A DNA stretch of 48,657 nucleotides from Micromonospora sp. H61. Lineage in GTDB: Bacteria > Actinomycetota > Actinomycetes > Mycobacteriales > Micromonosporaceae. A model generated the notes under the pieces. The model had not been told where the DNA came from. It did no database searches and was given only the letters and a program-made list of their open reading frames with translations. Position numbers and translations under genes: made by a program. This document shows positions 7,490 through 15,427 of this stretch, piece after piece. Within the stretch, counting starts at the first letter, position 1. The number at the start of each line of letters is the position of its first letter. The DNA is taken from contig NZ_JAGPXY010000049.1 in assembly GCF_018070325.1 (NCBI RefSeq), positions 1 through 48,657 on the forward strand, written 5' to 3'.

Positions 7490-8228
7490 GAGGGCGCGTC
7501 GAGACCGCCTGCGGGCGGCGGAGCACCGCCTGCTCAAGAGCCGACCACACGCTGGTGGTCACCAGGTAGATCACCGCGGCGAGCGGCAGCACCAGCGCCA
7601 CCAGCACTGTCGTGAACGGCAGCAGGGGCAGCAGCCGGCCGAGCGTGGCCGCCCCCGGTCCCTCGGTCGGCGTACCGGCCACCGTGCCCACCGCCGCCGA
7701 CGCCCGCCGGGCCCGCCGCGACGACCACCAGGCCACCACCAGCAACACCACCAGCAGTACGCCGAACAGCGGTCCGGCCGCACCGGCCAGCCCGTCGCTG
7801 AGATGGTGACCCAGTGGCACCCCGGCCAACCGCTCGTCCAGCAACCCGGTGCCACCCTCACTGGTGCTGAACAACCGGTACAGCACCAGCAGGAACGGTG
7901 CCTGGATGAGCAGCGGCAGGCAGCCGGCGATCGGGTTCGCGCCGGCCTCGCGGTACAACGTGAACACCTCCCGCTGAAGCGTCGCCGGGTCGTCCGCGTA
8001 CCGCTTCTGAAGGTCACGCACCTGCGGGGCGAGCGCCGCGCGGCGCCGCTCGCCGCGGACCTGCGCGACGGTCAGCGGCGAGATCAGCAGGCGGACGACG
8101 ATGGTGAAGAGCACGATGGCGGCGGCGGTCGCTCCACCGCCGGCCAGTGGTTCGAGCGGCTCGGTGAGCCAGGACAGCGCGCTGCCGGCAGCGGCGACAG
8201 CGTCGTGCAGCGGTGCGAAGGCAAGCAT
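7473..8228 (-). CDS. YidC/Oxa1-family membrane protein insertase (paralogue)
   Basis: The 251-residue protein has the Oxa1/YidC core: a first helix (about 34-54), the basic cytoplasmic hairpin 'VRGERRRAALAPQVRDLQKRYA...LQREVFTLYREAGANP' (about 58-100), the 'GCLPLLIQAPFLLVLYRLF' helix (about 102-120), and further helices at about 150-167 and 200-225. It helps insert and fold proteins in the cytoplasmic membrane. The essential YidC of actinomycetes lies beside rnpA/jag near oriC; those genes are absent here, so this is probably a second, accessory insertase. It follows the DUF6412 gene, which I take to be in the same transcription unit. Confidence 0.85.
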   Translation of the reverse strand: MLAFAPLHDAVAAAGSALSWLTEPLEPLAGGGATAAAIVLFTIVVRLLISPLTVAQVRGERRRAALAPQVRDLQKRYADDPATLQREVFTLYREAGANPIAGCLPLLIQAPFLLVLYRLFSTSEGGTGLLDERLAGVPLGHHLSDGLAGAAGPLFGVLLVVLLVVAWWSSRRARRASAAVGTVAGTPTEGPGAATLGRLLPLLPFTTVLVALVLPLAAVIYLVTTSVWSALEQAVLRRPQAVSTRPLDRNS

Positions 8229-8330
8229 GGGAAACCCCTCGGTCCGATTCCGGTGAGGCCCTCCCCCGGGCGGTGTCCGCTCAACAAGGGGGGCCGGTGA
8301 CGGCGGGATCGGCCGCGCGGCGGCGTGGCG

Positions 8331-8624
8331 CTACGCGGCCGAGGGGTGCCCCGGAGCACGGGGACGAGGACGACCGGCCGCATCCGGGTCGATCTGGCGA
8401 GGCATTCGGCGGCTTCGGGAGCGGGCCTGCAGCCCGGCCCACCGCCGACCGGCACCGGGCACGCCCGCCCGGTCGTGCACCCGGGCCGCCAGCACCACCG
8501 CGAGCAGCACCAGGGCGGTCAACGCGGCGCCCGCCAGCAGGTCGACCGGACGGCCCGCGAGCACTGTGAGCTGGGCGAACGCGGACATCCACGCGACCCC
8601 GACATAGCCCAGCAGCACCGGCAC
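8331..8624 (-). CDS. DUF6412-type small membrane protein
   Basis: The 97-residue product has two hydrophobic segments (about residues 3-22 and 29-48) and a basic tail with 'RQIDPDAAGRPRPRAPG', which I associate with the actinobacterial DUF6412 family. That family is found next to the YidC paralogue. The GTG at 8624 stands six bases after a TATGCT -10 and has no ribosome-binding site, so the gene is probably leaderless. The yidC-like gene follows about 100 bases later on the same strand, suggesting a joint role in membrane protein insertion. No biochemical function is known. Confidence 0.65.
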   Translation of the reverse strand: MPVLLGYVGVAWMSAFAQLTVLAGRPVDLLAGAALTALVLLAVVLAARVHDRAGVPGAGRRWAGLQARSRSRRMPRQIDPDAAGRPRPRAPGHPSAA

Positions 8625-8630
8625 GGGCCC

Positions 8631-8636
8631 AGCATA
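8631..8636 (-). promoter_or_regulatory. -10 element of the leaderless DUF6412 gene
   Basis: TATGCT on the minus strand ends six bases before the GTG at 8624, the leaderless geometry. Confidence 0.5.
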
Positions 8637-8719
8637 GGACCCGCTGTCACCTCACCCAGCCGAATCCGGCGGCCCGCCCCGAGCACGACGCGCCGCCGCC
8701 ACGTTTCCCGGCATCGCCA

Positions 8720-8735
8720 CGTTGGGTAACCAACG
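8720..8735 (+). promoter_or_regulatory. Inverted repeat upstream of the glutamate-cysteine-ligase-like gene
   Basis: CGTTGG and CCAACG flank GTAA exactly, giving a 16-base palindromic site 41 bases before the GTG at 8777. A further half-site CCAACG follows at 8741-8746. This is a candidate operator between two divergent genes. Confidence 0.35.
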
Positions 8736-8776
8736 AAGGACCAACGCGGACGGACCGCGACGGTAGGAACGGACGG

Positions 8777-9922
8777 GTGATGTCGATGACCGGTCAGGTG
8801 GCGGAGGCGCCCAGCGAGATGGCTGCGGCGACCGGGTTGCTCACCGTGGGTGTCGAGGAGGAGTTCCTGCTCGTCGATCCGCACACCGGGGCCGCGGTTC
8901 CGGCCGTGGACCTGGTCATGGAGCAGGTGCCGGCCGAACTTCGCGGGCAGGTGGAGCGGGAGTTCCAGACCAGTCAGATCGAGATCGGCAGCCCGCCCGG
9001 CCTGGAACTCTCGTCGATCCGGCACTCCCTCGGCGTACTGCGTCGGGCGCTCTCCGACGCCGCCGAGCGGGCCGGCGTACGCCTGCTCGCCATCGGCACC
9101 GGCCCGGTGGACGGCCCGGTGCCGCCAGTGGTGGACAAGCCCCGCTTCGACCGGATGATCGAGCGGTTCCGGCTGCTCGTCCCCGGCCCCGGCAACAACG
9201 GCATGCACGTACACGTCGGGGTGCCCGACCCGGACACCGGTGTGCAGGTGCTCAACCACGTACGGCCGTGGATGCCGATGCTGCACGCGGTGACCACCAA
9301 CTCGCCGTTCTCCCGGGGCGAGGACACCGGCTACGCCAGTTGGCGCTCCGTGGAGTGGGAGCGCTGGCCGTCGGTGGCGCCGACGCCGTTCCTGGAGTCG
9401 CACGAGCACTACCAGCGGCTGATCCGCCAGTTGATCTCCAGCGGGGTGATGCTCGACGAGGGGATGCTCTACTGGTACGCCCGCCTGTCGGCGAAGTACC
9501 CGACAGTGGAACTGCGGATCGGCGACGTCTGCCCGTCGGTGGACGACGCGGTGCTGGTCGCCGCGTTGGTCCGGGCGCTGGTGGCCACCGCCATGGCGGA
9601 TGTCGAGGCCGGCCGGCCGGCGTTGCAGACCGACCACCACCTACTGGTCGGCGCGCACTGGCGGGCCGCCCATGACGGCCTGGAAGGTGAAGCCGTCGAC
9701 GTCACGAACGGTGAGCTGCGCCCAGCCTGGGAACTGTTGGACCGGTTCGTGGAGCGGATGCGGCCGGCGCTGGAGCAGCACGGCGACTGGGCCGAGGTGA
9801 CCGACCTGCTGGGCGGGTTGCGCCGGCACGGCAGCGGCGCGGCGCGGCAGCGCGCGGTGTTCGAGCGCACCGGCCGACTCACCGACGTGGTGCAGGACGT
9901 CGCACGGCAGACCCGCGGCTGA
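8777..9922 (+). CDS. Carboxylate-amine ligase, glutamate-cysteine ligase family 2 (YbdK-like)
   Basis: The 381-residue protein has the GCS2 signatures: 'TVGVEEEFLLVDPHTG' at residues about 22-37, the metal/ATP-binding 'NNGMHVHVGVPD' near 140-151, and 'ELRIGDVCPSVDDAV' near 245. Enzymes of this group join a carboxylate, usually the gamma-carboxyl of glutamate, to an amine with ATP; YbdK has weak glutamate-cysteine ligase activity. Actinomycetes use mycothiol and often ergothioneine, so the physiological product is uncertain. Alternative ATG starts occur at 8780 and 8786. A thiol-oxidoreductase-like flavoprotein follows 23 bases later, which suggests a low-molecular-weight thiol pathway. Confidence 0.88.
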   Translation: MMSMTGQVAEAPSEMAAATGLLTVGVEEEFLLVDPHTGAAVPAVDLVMEQVPAELRGQVEREFQTSQIEIGSPPGLELSSIRHSLGVLRRALSDAAERAGVRLLAIGTGPVDGPVPPVVDKPRFDRMIERFRLLVPGPGNNGMHVHVGVPDPDTGVQVLNHVRPWMPMLHAVTTNSPFSRGEDTGYASWRSVEWERWPSVAPTPFLESHEHYQRLIRQLISSGVMLDEGMLYWYARLSAKYPTVELRIGDVCPSVDDAVLVAALVRALVATAMADVEAGRPALQTDHHLLVGAHWRAAHDGLEGEAVDVTNGELRPAWELLDRFVERMRPALEQHGDWAEVTDLLGGLRRHGSGAARQRAVFERTGRLTDVVQDVARQTRG

Positions 9923-9933
9923 TCACCGCGTGA

Positions 9934-9939
9934 CAGGAT
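9934..9939 (+). promoter_or_regulatory. -10 element of a leaderless flavoprotein gene
   Basis: CAGGAT ends six bases before the GTG at 9946. The gene may therefore have its own leaderless transcript although it lies only 23 bases after the preceding gene. Confidence 0.4.
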
Positions 9940-9945
9940 GAACCC

Positions 9946-11325
9946 GTGGCGCAACGGCTGATCGTCATCGGCGGGGACGCCGCCGGAATGTCGGCGGCGT
10001 CCCAGGCCAGACGCCGCCGTGACCGTGGCGACCTGGAAATCGTGGTCTTCGAGCGGGGCCACTTCACCTCCTACTCGGCGTGCGGCATCCCGTACTGGAT
10101 CAGCGGCCTGGTTCCCGGCCCCGAGGCGTTGATCGCCCGCACCCCGGAGACGTTCCGCACCGAGTACGCGATGGACGTCCGGATGCGCCACGAGGTCACG
10201 GCCATCGACCTGGAACGCCGCGAGGTGGTGGCCCGGGACCTCAAGGGCGGCGGCGAGGTCCGCGAGCGCTTCGACGACCTGATGTACGCCACCGGCGCGG
10301 TGCCGGTGAAACCGTCGTGGGCGATCACCGACGCGGGCGGCGTGTTCGGCATGCAGACCCTCGACGACGGTGCGGCGCTACGCGACTGGCTGGACGCCGA
10401 CCCGCAGCCGCGCCGGGCCGTTGTGGTCGGCGGCGGGTACATCGGCGTCGAGATCGCCGAGGCCCTCATCCAACGCGGCCTCTCGGTGACCCTGGTGGAA
10501 GCCGGCGAACAGCCCATGTCGACCGTCGACAGCGACATGGGCGAGCTGGTCGCCGAGGCGATGCGCGGCCTCGGCATCACGATCCGCGGCAGCCTGCCGG
10601 TGACCGGCCTGGAGGAGCGGGACGGCAGGGTGTCCGCCGTGGTCACCGCCGAGGGGCCGATCCCGACCGACGTCGTGGTCATGGGTCTGGGCGTACGCCC
10701 CAACGCCGCGCTCGCCGAGGCGGCCGGGCTGCCCCTCGGGCCGACCGGCGCGATCCGGGTGGACCGGCGGATGCGGGTGCCCGGGCACCCCGGGGTCTGG
10801 GCGGCCGGCGACTGCGTCGAGACCCTGCACCGGATCAGCGGGTTGCCGGTGCACGTGCCGCTCGGCACGCACGCCAACAAGCAGGGCCGGGTCGCCGGAA
10901 TCAACATCGGTGGCGGGTACGCCACCTTCACGGGCGTGATCGGCACGGCGGTGACAAAGGTCTGCGACCTGGAGGTGGGTCGGACGGGTCTGCGCGAGCG
11001 CGACGCCACGGCTGCCGGCTTCGAGTTCGTCTCGGTGATCGCCGAGTCGACCAACCGGGCCGGCTACTACCCGGGTGCCCGGCCGATGACCGTCAAGCTG
11101 ATCGCCGAGCGCCCCAGCGGCCGGTTGCTCGGCGCGCAGATCGTCGGCTGGTCCGAGGCGGCCAAACGGATCGACTCGCTGGCCGTGGCGCTGTGGAACG
11201 GCATGACGGTGGACGATATGACGCAGCTGGACCTCGGCTACGCTCCGCCGTACGCGCCGGTGTGGGATCCGGTGCTCATCGCTGCCCGAAAAGCGGTCGA
11301 CGCGCTCGCCGCCCTCGACCGCTGA
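9946..11325 (+). CDS. FAD-dependent pyridine nucleotide-disulfide oxidoreductase, CoA-disulfide-reductase-like
   Basis: The 459-residue flavoprotein opens with the FAD Rossmann motif 'VIGGDAAGMSAA' (7-18). It has C46 in 'SYSACGIPYWISG', the single redox cysteine position shared by CoA-disulfide reductase, NADH oxidase and peroxidase. A second NAD(P)H motif 'VVGGGYIGVEIAEAL' lies near residue 160, then 'VWAAGDCVET', and a dimerisation domain from about 330. It is a cytosolic enzyme likely to reduce a small-molecule disulfide or persulfide using NAD(P)H. CoA-disulfide reductase is the best match, but sequence alone does not fix the substrate. A rhodanese domain, as in CoADR-RHD fusions, is absent. 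Confidence 0.85.
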   Translation: MAQRLIVIGGDAAGMSAASQARRRRDRGDLEIVVFERGHFTSYSACGIPYWISGLVPGPEALIARTPETFRTEYAMDVRMRHEVTAIDLERREVVARDLKGGGEVRERFDDLMYATGAVPVKPSWAITDAGGVFGMQTLDDGAALRDWLDADPQPRRAVVVGGGYIGVEIAEALIQRGLSVTLVEAGEQPMSTVDSDMGELVAEAMRGLGITIRGSLPVTGLEERDGRVSAVVTAEGPIPTDVVVMGLGVRPNAALAEAAGLPLGPTGAIRVDRRMRVPGHPGVWAAGDCVETLHRISGLPVHVPLGTHANKQGRVAGINIGGGYATFTGVIGTAVTKVCDLEVGRTGLRERDATAAGFEFVSVIAESTNRAGYYPGARPMTVKLIAERPSGRLLGAQIVGWSEAAKRIDSLAVALWNGMTVDDMTQLDLGYAPPYAPVWDPVLIAARKAVDALAALDR

Positions 11326-11352
11326 CCCGCGCCCGCCGTGGAGGACCACCCC

Positions 11353-12366
11353 GTGACCCAGACCCCGACCCGGCCGACAGTGCGTCGGCGTCCCACGATG
11401 GTCGACGTGGCCCGGCGGGCCGACGTCAGCCTGAAGACGGTCTCCCGGGTCGTGAACGACGAGCCGGTGGGGCAGGAGTTGGTCGGCCGGGTGCTGGCCG
11501 CCATCGCCGAGCTGGGCTTCCGGCGCAACGACATCGCTCGTAACCTGCGCTCCCGGCAGCTCAACGCCACAGTGGGGCTGCTGATCGAGGAGATCGCCAA
11601 CCCGTTCTACGCGACCATCGCCAGTGTCGCCGCCGAGATCGCCGCCGCCCACGGCACCATGCTGATCACCGCGTCGTCGGAGGAGGACCCGGAGCGGGAA
11701 CGCGCCCTGCTCCAGGACTTCACCCAGCGCCGGGTCGACGGCCTGCTGGTGGTGCCGGCGGGCCTCGACCACTCCTTCCTGCGCCGCGAGGTCGAGCTGG
11801 GCATGCCCGTGGTGTTCCTGGACCGGCCGCCGCAGGGGCTGCAGGCCGACGCCGTGCTGCTGGACAACCGGGGTGGCAGCCGCGCCGGGGTGAGCGCGCT
11901 GCTCGACGAGGGGCACCGACGGGTGGGGCTGCTGCTCGGCGCGCCGAGCGTGCCCACCATGCGCGAGCGTCTGGCCGGGGCACGGGCAGCGCTGGACGCC
12001 GCCGGAGTCGAGCCGGACGAGTCGCTGATCCGTGAACGGCTCATCGCTCCCGAGGAAGCCGGCCGGGCGGTCGCCGCGCTGCTCGACCTTCCGGAGCCGC
12101 CCACCGCGTTCTTCTGCGCCAACAACCGGCTCACCGTCGGCGCGCTCCAGGAGCTGCACCGGCGGGGCAGTGACGCCGCGCTGGTCGGTTTCGACGACTT
12201 CGAGCTGGCTCACCTGATGCCCCGACCGCTGACCGTCGTCGCCTACGACACCCGGGAGCTGGCGAGGGTCGCCACAGAACGGCTGTTCGAGCGCATAGCC
12301 GGCGACGACTCCCCACCGACAACCACGGTGCTCCCCACGCGGCTCCGACCCCGCGGCCTCACCTGA
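11353..12366 (+). CDS. LacI-family transcriptional regulator
   Basis: The 337-residue regulator has an N-terminal LacI helix-turn-helix and hinge (about residues 14-65: 'MVDVARRADVSLKTVSRVVN' then 'IARNLRSRQ') and a periplasmic-binding-protein-like sugar-sensing domain ('TVGLLIEEIANPFY' onward). GTG at 11353 is chosen because a GGAGG (11340-11344) lies eight bases upstream; an earlier GTG at 11338 would overlap that site. It faces the convergent epimerase-kinase operon, whose promoter contains a LacI-type operator (14915-14928). It therefore probably represses that operon until a sugar binds. Autoregulation is not evident. Confidence 0.9.
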   Translation: MTQTPTRPTVRRRPTMVDVARRADVSLKTVSRVVNDEPVGQELVGRVLAAIAELGFRRNDIARNLRSRQLNATVGLLIEEIANPFYATIASVAAEIAAAHGTMLITASSEEDPERERALLQDFTQRRVDGLLVVPAGLDHSFLRREVELGMPVVFLDRPPQGLQADAVLLDNRGGSRAGVSALLDEGHRRVGLLLGAPSVPTMRERLAGARAALDAAGVEPDESLIRERLIAPEEAGRAVAALLDLPEPPTAFFCANNRLTVGALQELHRRGSDAALVGFDDFELAHLMPRPLTVVAYDTRELARVATERLFERIAGDDSPPTTTVLPTRLRPRGLT

Positions 12367-12455
12367 CCCCCGCCCACCCCATCCGGTGGCGGAACCGCGA
12401 GCGTTGAGCAGGACGTGCTCGCCCCGGAGGAGCAAGGCCGACAACCCCCTGCCCC

Positions 12456-12550
12456 CTCCTTTGCTCTGCACCCTCATGCGCACCGGTCACCACCGGTCAC
12501 GGTCGGTCACGGCTCGTAGCCGTCGCATCCGCGGGTGCAGAGCAAAGGAG
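12456..12550. repeat. Intergenic hairpin element, family 1, copy A
   Basis: CTCCTTTGCTCTGCACCC (12456-12473) is repeated exactly inverted at 12533-12550, giving an 18-base stem around a 59-base interior. Nested inside are ATGCG/CGCAT (12476-12480, 12524-12528) and an apical ACGGCT-CGT-AGCCGT hairpin (12509-12523). Three 10-base tandem units of the CACCGGTCAC type occupy 12481-12510. The element abuts the kinase stop codon and lies between convergent genes, so it can act as a bidirectional terminator. Its arms recur at 19634-19778. Confidence 0.75.
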
Positions 12551-13504
12551 TCAGTTTGCGGGGGTGAGGCGGGCCGCTACCTCCGAGCGGCGGGGCGGGT
12601 CGGCACCCCGACGGCCGCAGGTCAGCGCGGCCACAGTAGCGGCCTGCCGGAGCACCGCACCCCACTGTTGCGGGGTCACCCCGGCGAGCCGGTCGGCAGG
12701 GCGGTCACCGAGCGCGTCGAGGTCGGCCAGCGCGGCCAGCAGGCCACCGGTGAACGAGTCGCCGGCACCGACGGTGTCGACCACTGTGGTGCGGACCGCC
12801 GGCTCCTCGTGCAGCGAGCCGTCCGGCGCGAGCAGCCAGGCGCCGTCCCCGCCCCGGGTCACCACGGCGCAGGACACGCCGGCCGTACGCCATTCGGTCA
12901 TCACGTCGGCCACCGAACGGTCCGGGTAGAGCCAGGCCAGGTCCTCGTCGCTGGCCTTCACCAGGTGCGCGAGGCGAATCTGCCGGCGTACCCGCTCCTG
13001 CTCCGCCGCCCGATCGGTGACGATGCTCGGGCGCAGGTTGAGGTCGATGGAGACGGTGAGCCCGTCGCGCCGGCGTTCCCGGGCGAGCAGGCCCTCCAGC
13101 GCGTCCGCGCCGGGTGCCAACGCGAGCGCGAGGGATCCGGTGTGCAGCGCGATCGTCGGTGAACCGGCCAGCTCGGGCAGCTCCTGCGGCGTCCACTGCC
13201 AGTCGGCCGCACCGGCCAGCCGGAACTCGTAGCTGGCCTGCCCGGCGGCGTTCAGGGTGGCCACCGCCACCGACGTGGGCTCCTCGGCGCGTACCGCCCA
13301 CTCCAGGTCCACCCGGTTGGCGCTCAGATGCTCGACGAGTTGCCGACCGTACTCGTCGCTGGCGAGTCGGGCCAGCAGCCGTACCGGCTGGTCGAGCCGG
13401 GCCAGGGTGACCGCGACGTTCGCCGGGGAGCCGCCGGGCACGGCCCGCTGCCCCTCGGCGGTGACGACGAGGTCGATCAGCGCCTCACCCGCGACGACGA
13501 TCAC
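12551..13504 (-). CDS. PfkB-family carbohydrate kinase (fructokinase-like)
   Basis: The 317-residue kinase starts at the GTG at 13504, which overlaps the stop of the upstream epimerase (GTGA) and follows GGGGGAGG. The frame is open further upstream, but that part lies inside the epimerase gene. Motifs include N-terminal 'GEALIDLVV', 'GGSPANVAVTLARL' (PfkB signature 1, residues about 25-38) and C-terminal 'DTVGAGDSFTGGLLAAL' (signature 2, with the catalytic Asp of GAGD). Such kinases phosphorylate fructose or related sugars with ATP. Given the partner AGE epimerase, fructose formed from mannose would be converted to fructose 6-phosphate. Confidence in the family is high and in the substrate moderate. 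Confidence 0.9.
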   Translation of the reverse strand: MIVVAGEALIDLVVTAEGQRAVPGGSPANVAVTLARLDQPVRLLARLASDEYGRQLVEHLSANRVDLEWAVRAEEPTSVAVATLNAAGQASYEFRLAGAADWQWTPQELPELAGSPTIALHTGSLALALAPGADALEGLLARERRRDGLTVSIDLNLRPSIVTDRAAEQERVRRQIRLAHLVKASDEDLAWLYPDRSVADVMTEWRTAGVSCAVVTRGGDGAWLLAPDGSLHEEPAVRTTVVDTVGAGDSFTGGLLAALADLDALGDRPADRLAGVTPQQWGAVLRQAATVAALTCGRRGADPPRRSEVAARLTPAN

Positions 13505-14766
13505 GCGGTCACCTCCCCCGGTGCGAGCGGGCCGGGGCCGCCGAGCCCGTCGGCCGCGCGGGACAGCAGTACCGCCTGGTAGGCGTGGTAGACGTCCGGT
13601 CGGCCGTGCCAGACGGTGTCGGAGGGCAGGTTCTGCGCGTCCAACTCGTGCCGCCATCCGGTCTGATCGATGAGACTGCGACGGGCGTACGCCCAGAAGA
13701 CCCGGTACCAGTCGAGGTAGACCGTGTCCCCGGTGCGGCGGTGCAGGGTGATCGCCGCACCGATGGCCTCGGCGAGAACCCAGTGCATCCGCGAGCGCAC
13801 CACCGGCCGGTCGTCCCAGTCGATGGTGTAGACGAAGCCATCCGCGCCGTCGACCGCCCAGCCGCGACGCACGGCGGCGGCGAACAGGGCGCGGGCGTCG
13901 GCGAGCAGCCAGCGGGGTGGCTGCGGCAGCACCGCCTCCAGTTCCAGCAGCAGCCGGGCCCACTCCAGCCAGTGCCCGATCGTGGAGCCGTACGGCCGGA
14001 ACGGGTCGGCGGGCTGGTCCCGGTTGTAGTCGGGCAGCGGCGTCCAGTCGGTGGTGAAGTGCTCGGGCAGCCGCCAGTCGTGTCGGGCCGCCTCACCGTG
14101 CACGAGGTGGGTGGCGATCCGCAGGGCCCGGTCGGCCCAGCTCGCGTCGCCGGTGGCGGCGGCAGCGGCGAGGAAAGCCTCGACCATGTGCATGCTGCTG
14201 TTGGCGCCCCGGTAGTCCTCGGTGACCGTCCAGTCCCGGTTCCACGATTCGCGGACGGCGCCGGCGTCGTCGTCCCAGAACCGGTCCCGCACGACGGTGA
14301 GCACGTCGGCGAGCAGCCGGTCCGCGCCGGACCGTCCGGCGCGCGCGGCGCTGGAGGCGGCGAGCAGGACGAACGCGTGGTCGTAGCCGGCCTTGCGGTC
14401 GTTGACGGGCGCTCCCTGCTGGTCCACCGCGCCGAACCAGCCGCCGTACTGGTCGTCGCGCAGCAGCGTGCTGAGCGCGGCGATCCCGTGGTCCACCAGG
14501 GCGGCGGCGTCCGGGTCGCCGTTACGGTGGGCGAGGGCGGCCACGTGGGTCATCCGGCAGGTGATCCAGGTCTGGACCGGTTCGCCGCGATCCGGGGTGC
14601 GGTCGTCGGTGAGCCACCAGAAACCGCCCTCAGGCCGGACCGAGCGGCGGGCGGTGTCGAGCAGCGTCCGGGTCTGGTCGACGAGGAACTCGTCCAGATC
14701 GGGCAGGTCTGATGACCCCGCCGGAGCAGGGGTCGTTACAGCGTCGGATCGGGGCACGTCGGTCAT
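13501..14766 (-). CDS. AGE-family epimerase/isomerase, probable mannose isomerase (YihS-like)
   Basis: The 421-residue protein is an (alpha/alpha)6-barrel of the N-acylglucosamine 2-epimerase family. Three histidines fall in family motifs: H193 ('SMHMVEAFLA'), H265 ('IGHWLEWARLL') and H394 ('YHAYQAVL'). Their spacing, 72 and 129 residues, closely follows the active-site His trio of E. coli YihS as I recall it. YihS-type enzymes interconvert aldoses and ketoses such as mannose and fructose; true GlcNAc/ManNAc epimerases are longer-range relatives. The sugar kinase gene overlaps its stop codon, so the two are co-translated. A LacI-type operator and possible promoter lie about 130-160 bases upstream. 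Confidence 0.85.
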   Translation of the reverse strand: MTDVPRSDAVTTPAPAGSSDLPDLDEFLVDQTRTLLDTARRSVRPEGGFWWLTDDRTPDRGEPVQTWITCRMTHVAALAHRNGDPDAAALVDHGIAALSTLLRDDQYGGWFGAVDQQGAPVNDRKAGYDHAFVLLAASSAARAGRSGADRLLADVLTVVRDRFWDDDAGAVRESWNRDWTVTEDYRGANSSMHMVEAFLAAAAATGDASWADRALRIATHLVHGEAARHDWRLPEHFTTDWTPLPDYNRDQPADPFRPYGSTIGHWLEWARLLLELEAVLPQPPRWLLADARALFAAAVRRGWAVDGADGFVYTIDWDDRPVVRSRMHWVLAEAIGAAITLHRRTGDTVYLDWYRVFWAYARRSLIDQTGWRHELDAQNLPSDTVWHGRPDVYHAYQAVLLSRAADGLGGPGPLAPGEVTA

Positions 14767-14887
14767 CTCAGCTGGTCACCGTCGGGTAGGAAAGGGACAT
14801 ACGGCCAGGATCGGCGACGGACCGGGTCCGCGCCGCAAAACCGCCAACGGTACGCCACGAATCGACTGGCCAGGGTCGGCGCGCGGC

Positions 14888-14928
14888 GGGAGGTTTATCC
14901 TCCCATTTGCCCGTTGACATCGTTGTCA
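14888..14928 (-). promoter_or_regulatory. LacI-type operator and promoter of the epimerase-kinase operon
   Basis: TGACATCGTTGTCA (14915-14928) is a near-perfect palindrome with a central CG, the classic LacI-family operator form; only one pair mismatches. On the minus strand its edge supplies a -35 (TGTCAA, 14914-14919), followed after 16 bases by TAAACC (14892-14897). That -10-like element sits inside a second inverted repeat, GGGAGG-TTTAT-CCTCCC (14888-14904). Repressor binding would cover the -35. The remainder of 14767-15001 shows no gene. Confidence 0.55.
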
Positions 14929-15001
14929 CCGCTCAACCCTGCTCCGGCAGCCGGCCGACTGTCAATTCCGGCTGCGTCACACCGCCGCGGGGCAGCTCCG
15001 G

Positions 15002-15427
15002 TCAGTAGTAGTCGTCGATCGGCTGGCGTGCCTCATCGAACAACGCCGGCCCCTCATAGCGGACCGGAGGCAGCGGCGGGGTGGCCGGCTTGACCTCCTC
15101 GAACTGCTCGGTGGACAGCGCGTACACCACCCGCCCGAGGCCGGACCGGTCGATCGCCGTCGCACACATCGCGCAGGGCTGACAACTGGTGAACATGGTG
15201 GTGCCGGCGGCCACCTCGGGGGCAAGTTCCCGAGCCGCCCACCGGGCCAGCTTCAACTCCGGATGAGCGCTGATGTCCGCGTCGGAGACCACTGTGTTGT
15301 GGTCCTCGATCAGGACGACGCCGGCCGCGTCGACCAGCAACGAGCCGAACGGCCGTTCGCCGGAAGCTCCCGCCCGCCTGGCGATTTCCACGGCGTGGCG
15401 GAGAAACTTCTCGTCGTCGGGGGTCAT
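15002..15427 (-). CDS. Zinc-dependent nucleoside/nucleobase deaminase
   Basis: The 141-residue protein belongs to the cytidine deaminase-like fold. It has the zinc ligand H55 and catalytic E57 in 'SAHPELKLARWA' and the Cys pair C85/C88 in 'QPCAMCATAI'. The length and the H-P-E form resemble guanine deaminase and related base deaminases rather than TadA, which has HAE and a longer tRNA-binding tail. The substrate is uncertain. Its ATG overlaps the stop of the F420-type oxidoreductase gene (ATGA), and a GGAGG lies just upstream. The coupling may hint that both act on one heterocyclic metabolite. Confidence 0.85.
   Translation of the reverse strand: MTPDDEKFLRHAVEIARRAGASGERPFGSLLVDAAGVVLIEDHNTVVSDADISAHPELKLARWAARELAPEVAAGTTMFTSCQPCAMCATAIDRSGLGRVVYALSTEQFEEVKPATPPLPPVRYEGPALFDEARQPIDDYY

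Noticed and set aside
10378..12483. About 700-codon frame opposite the flavoprotein and LacI genes
   Set aside because: It spans two real genes and an intergenic gap and has no motifs, so it is non-coding.
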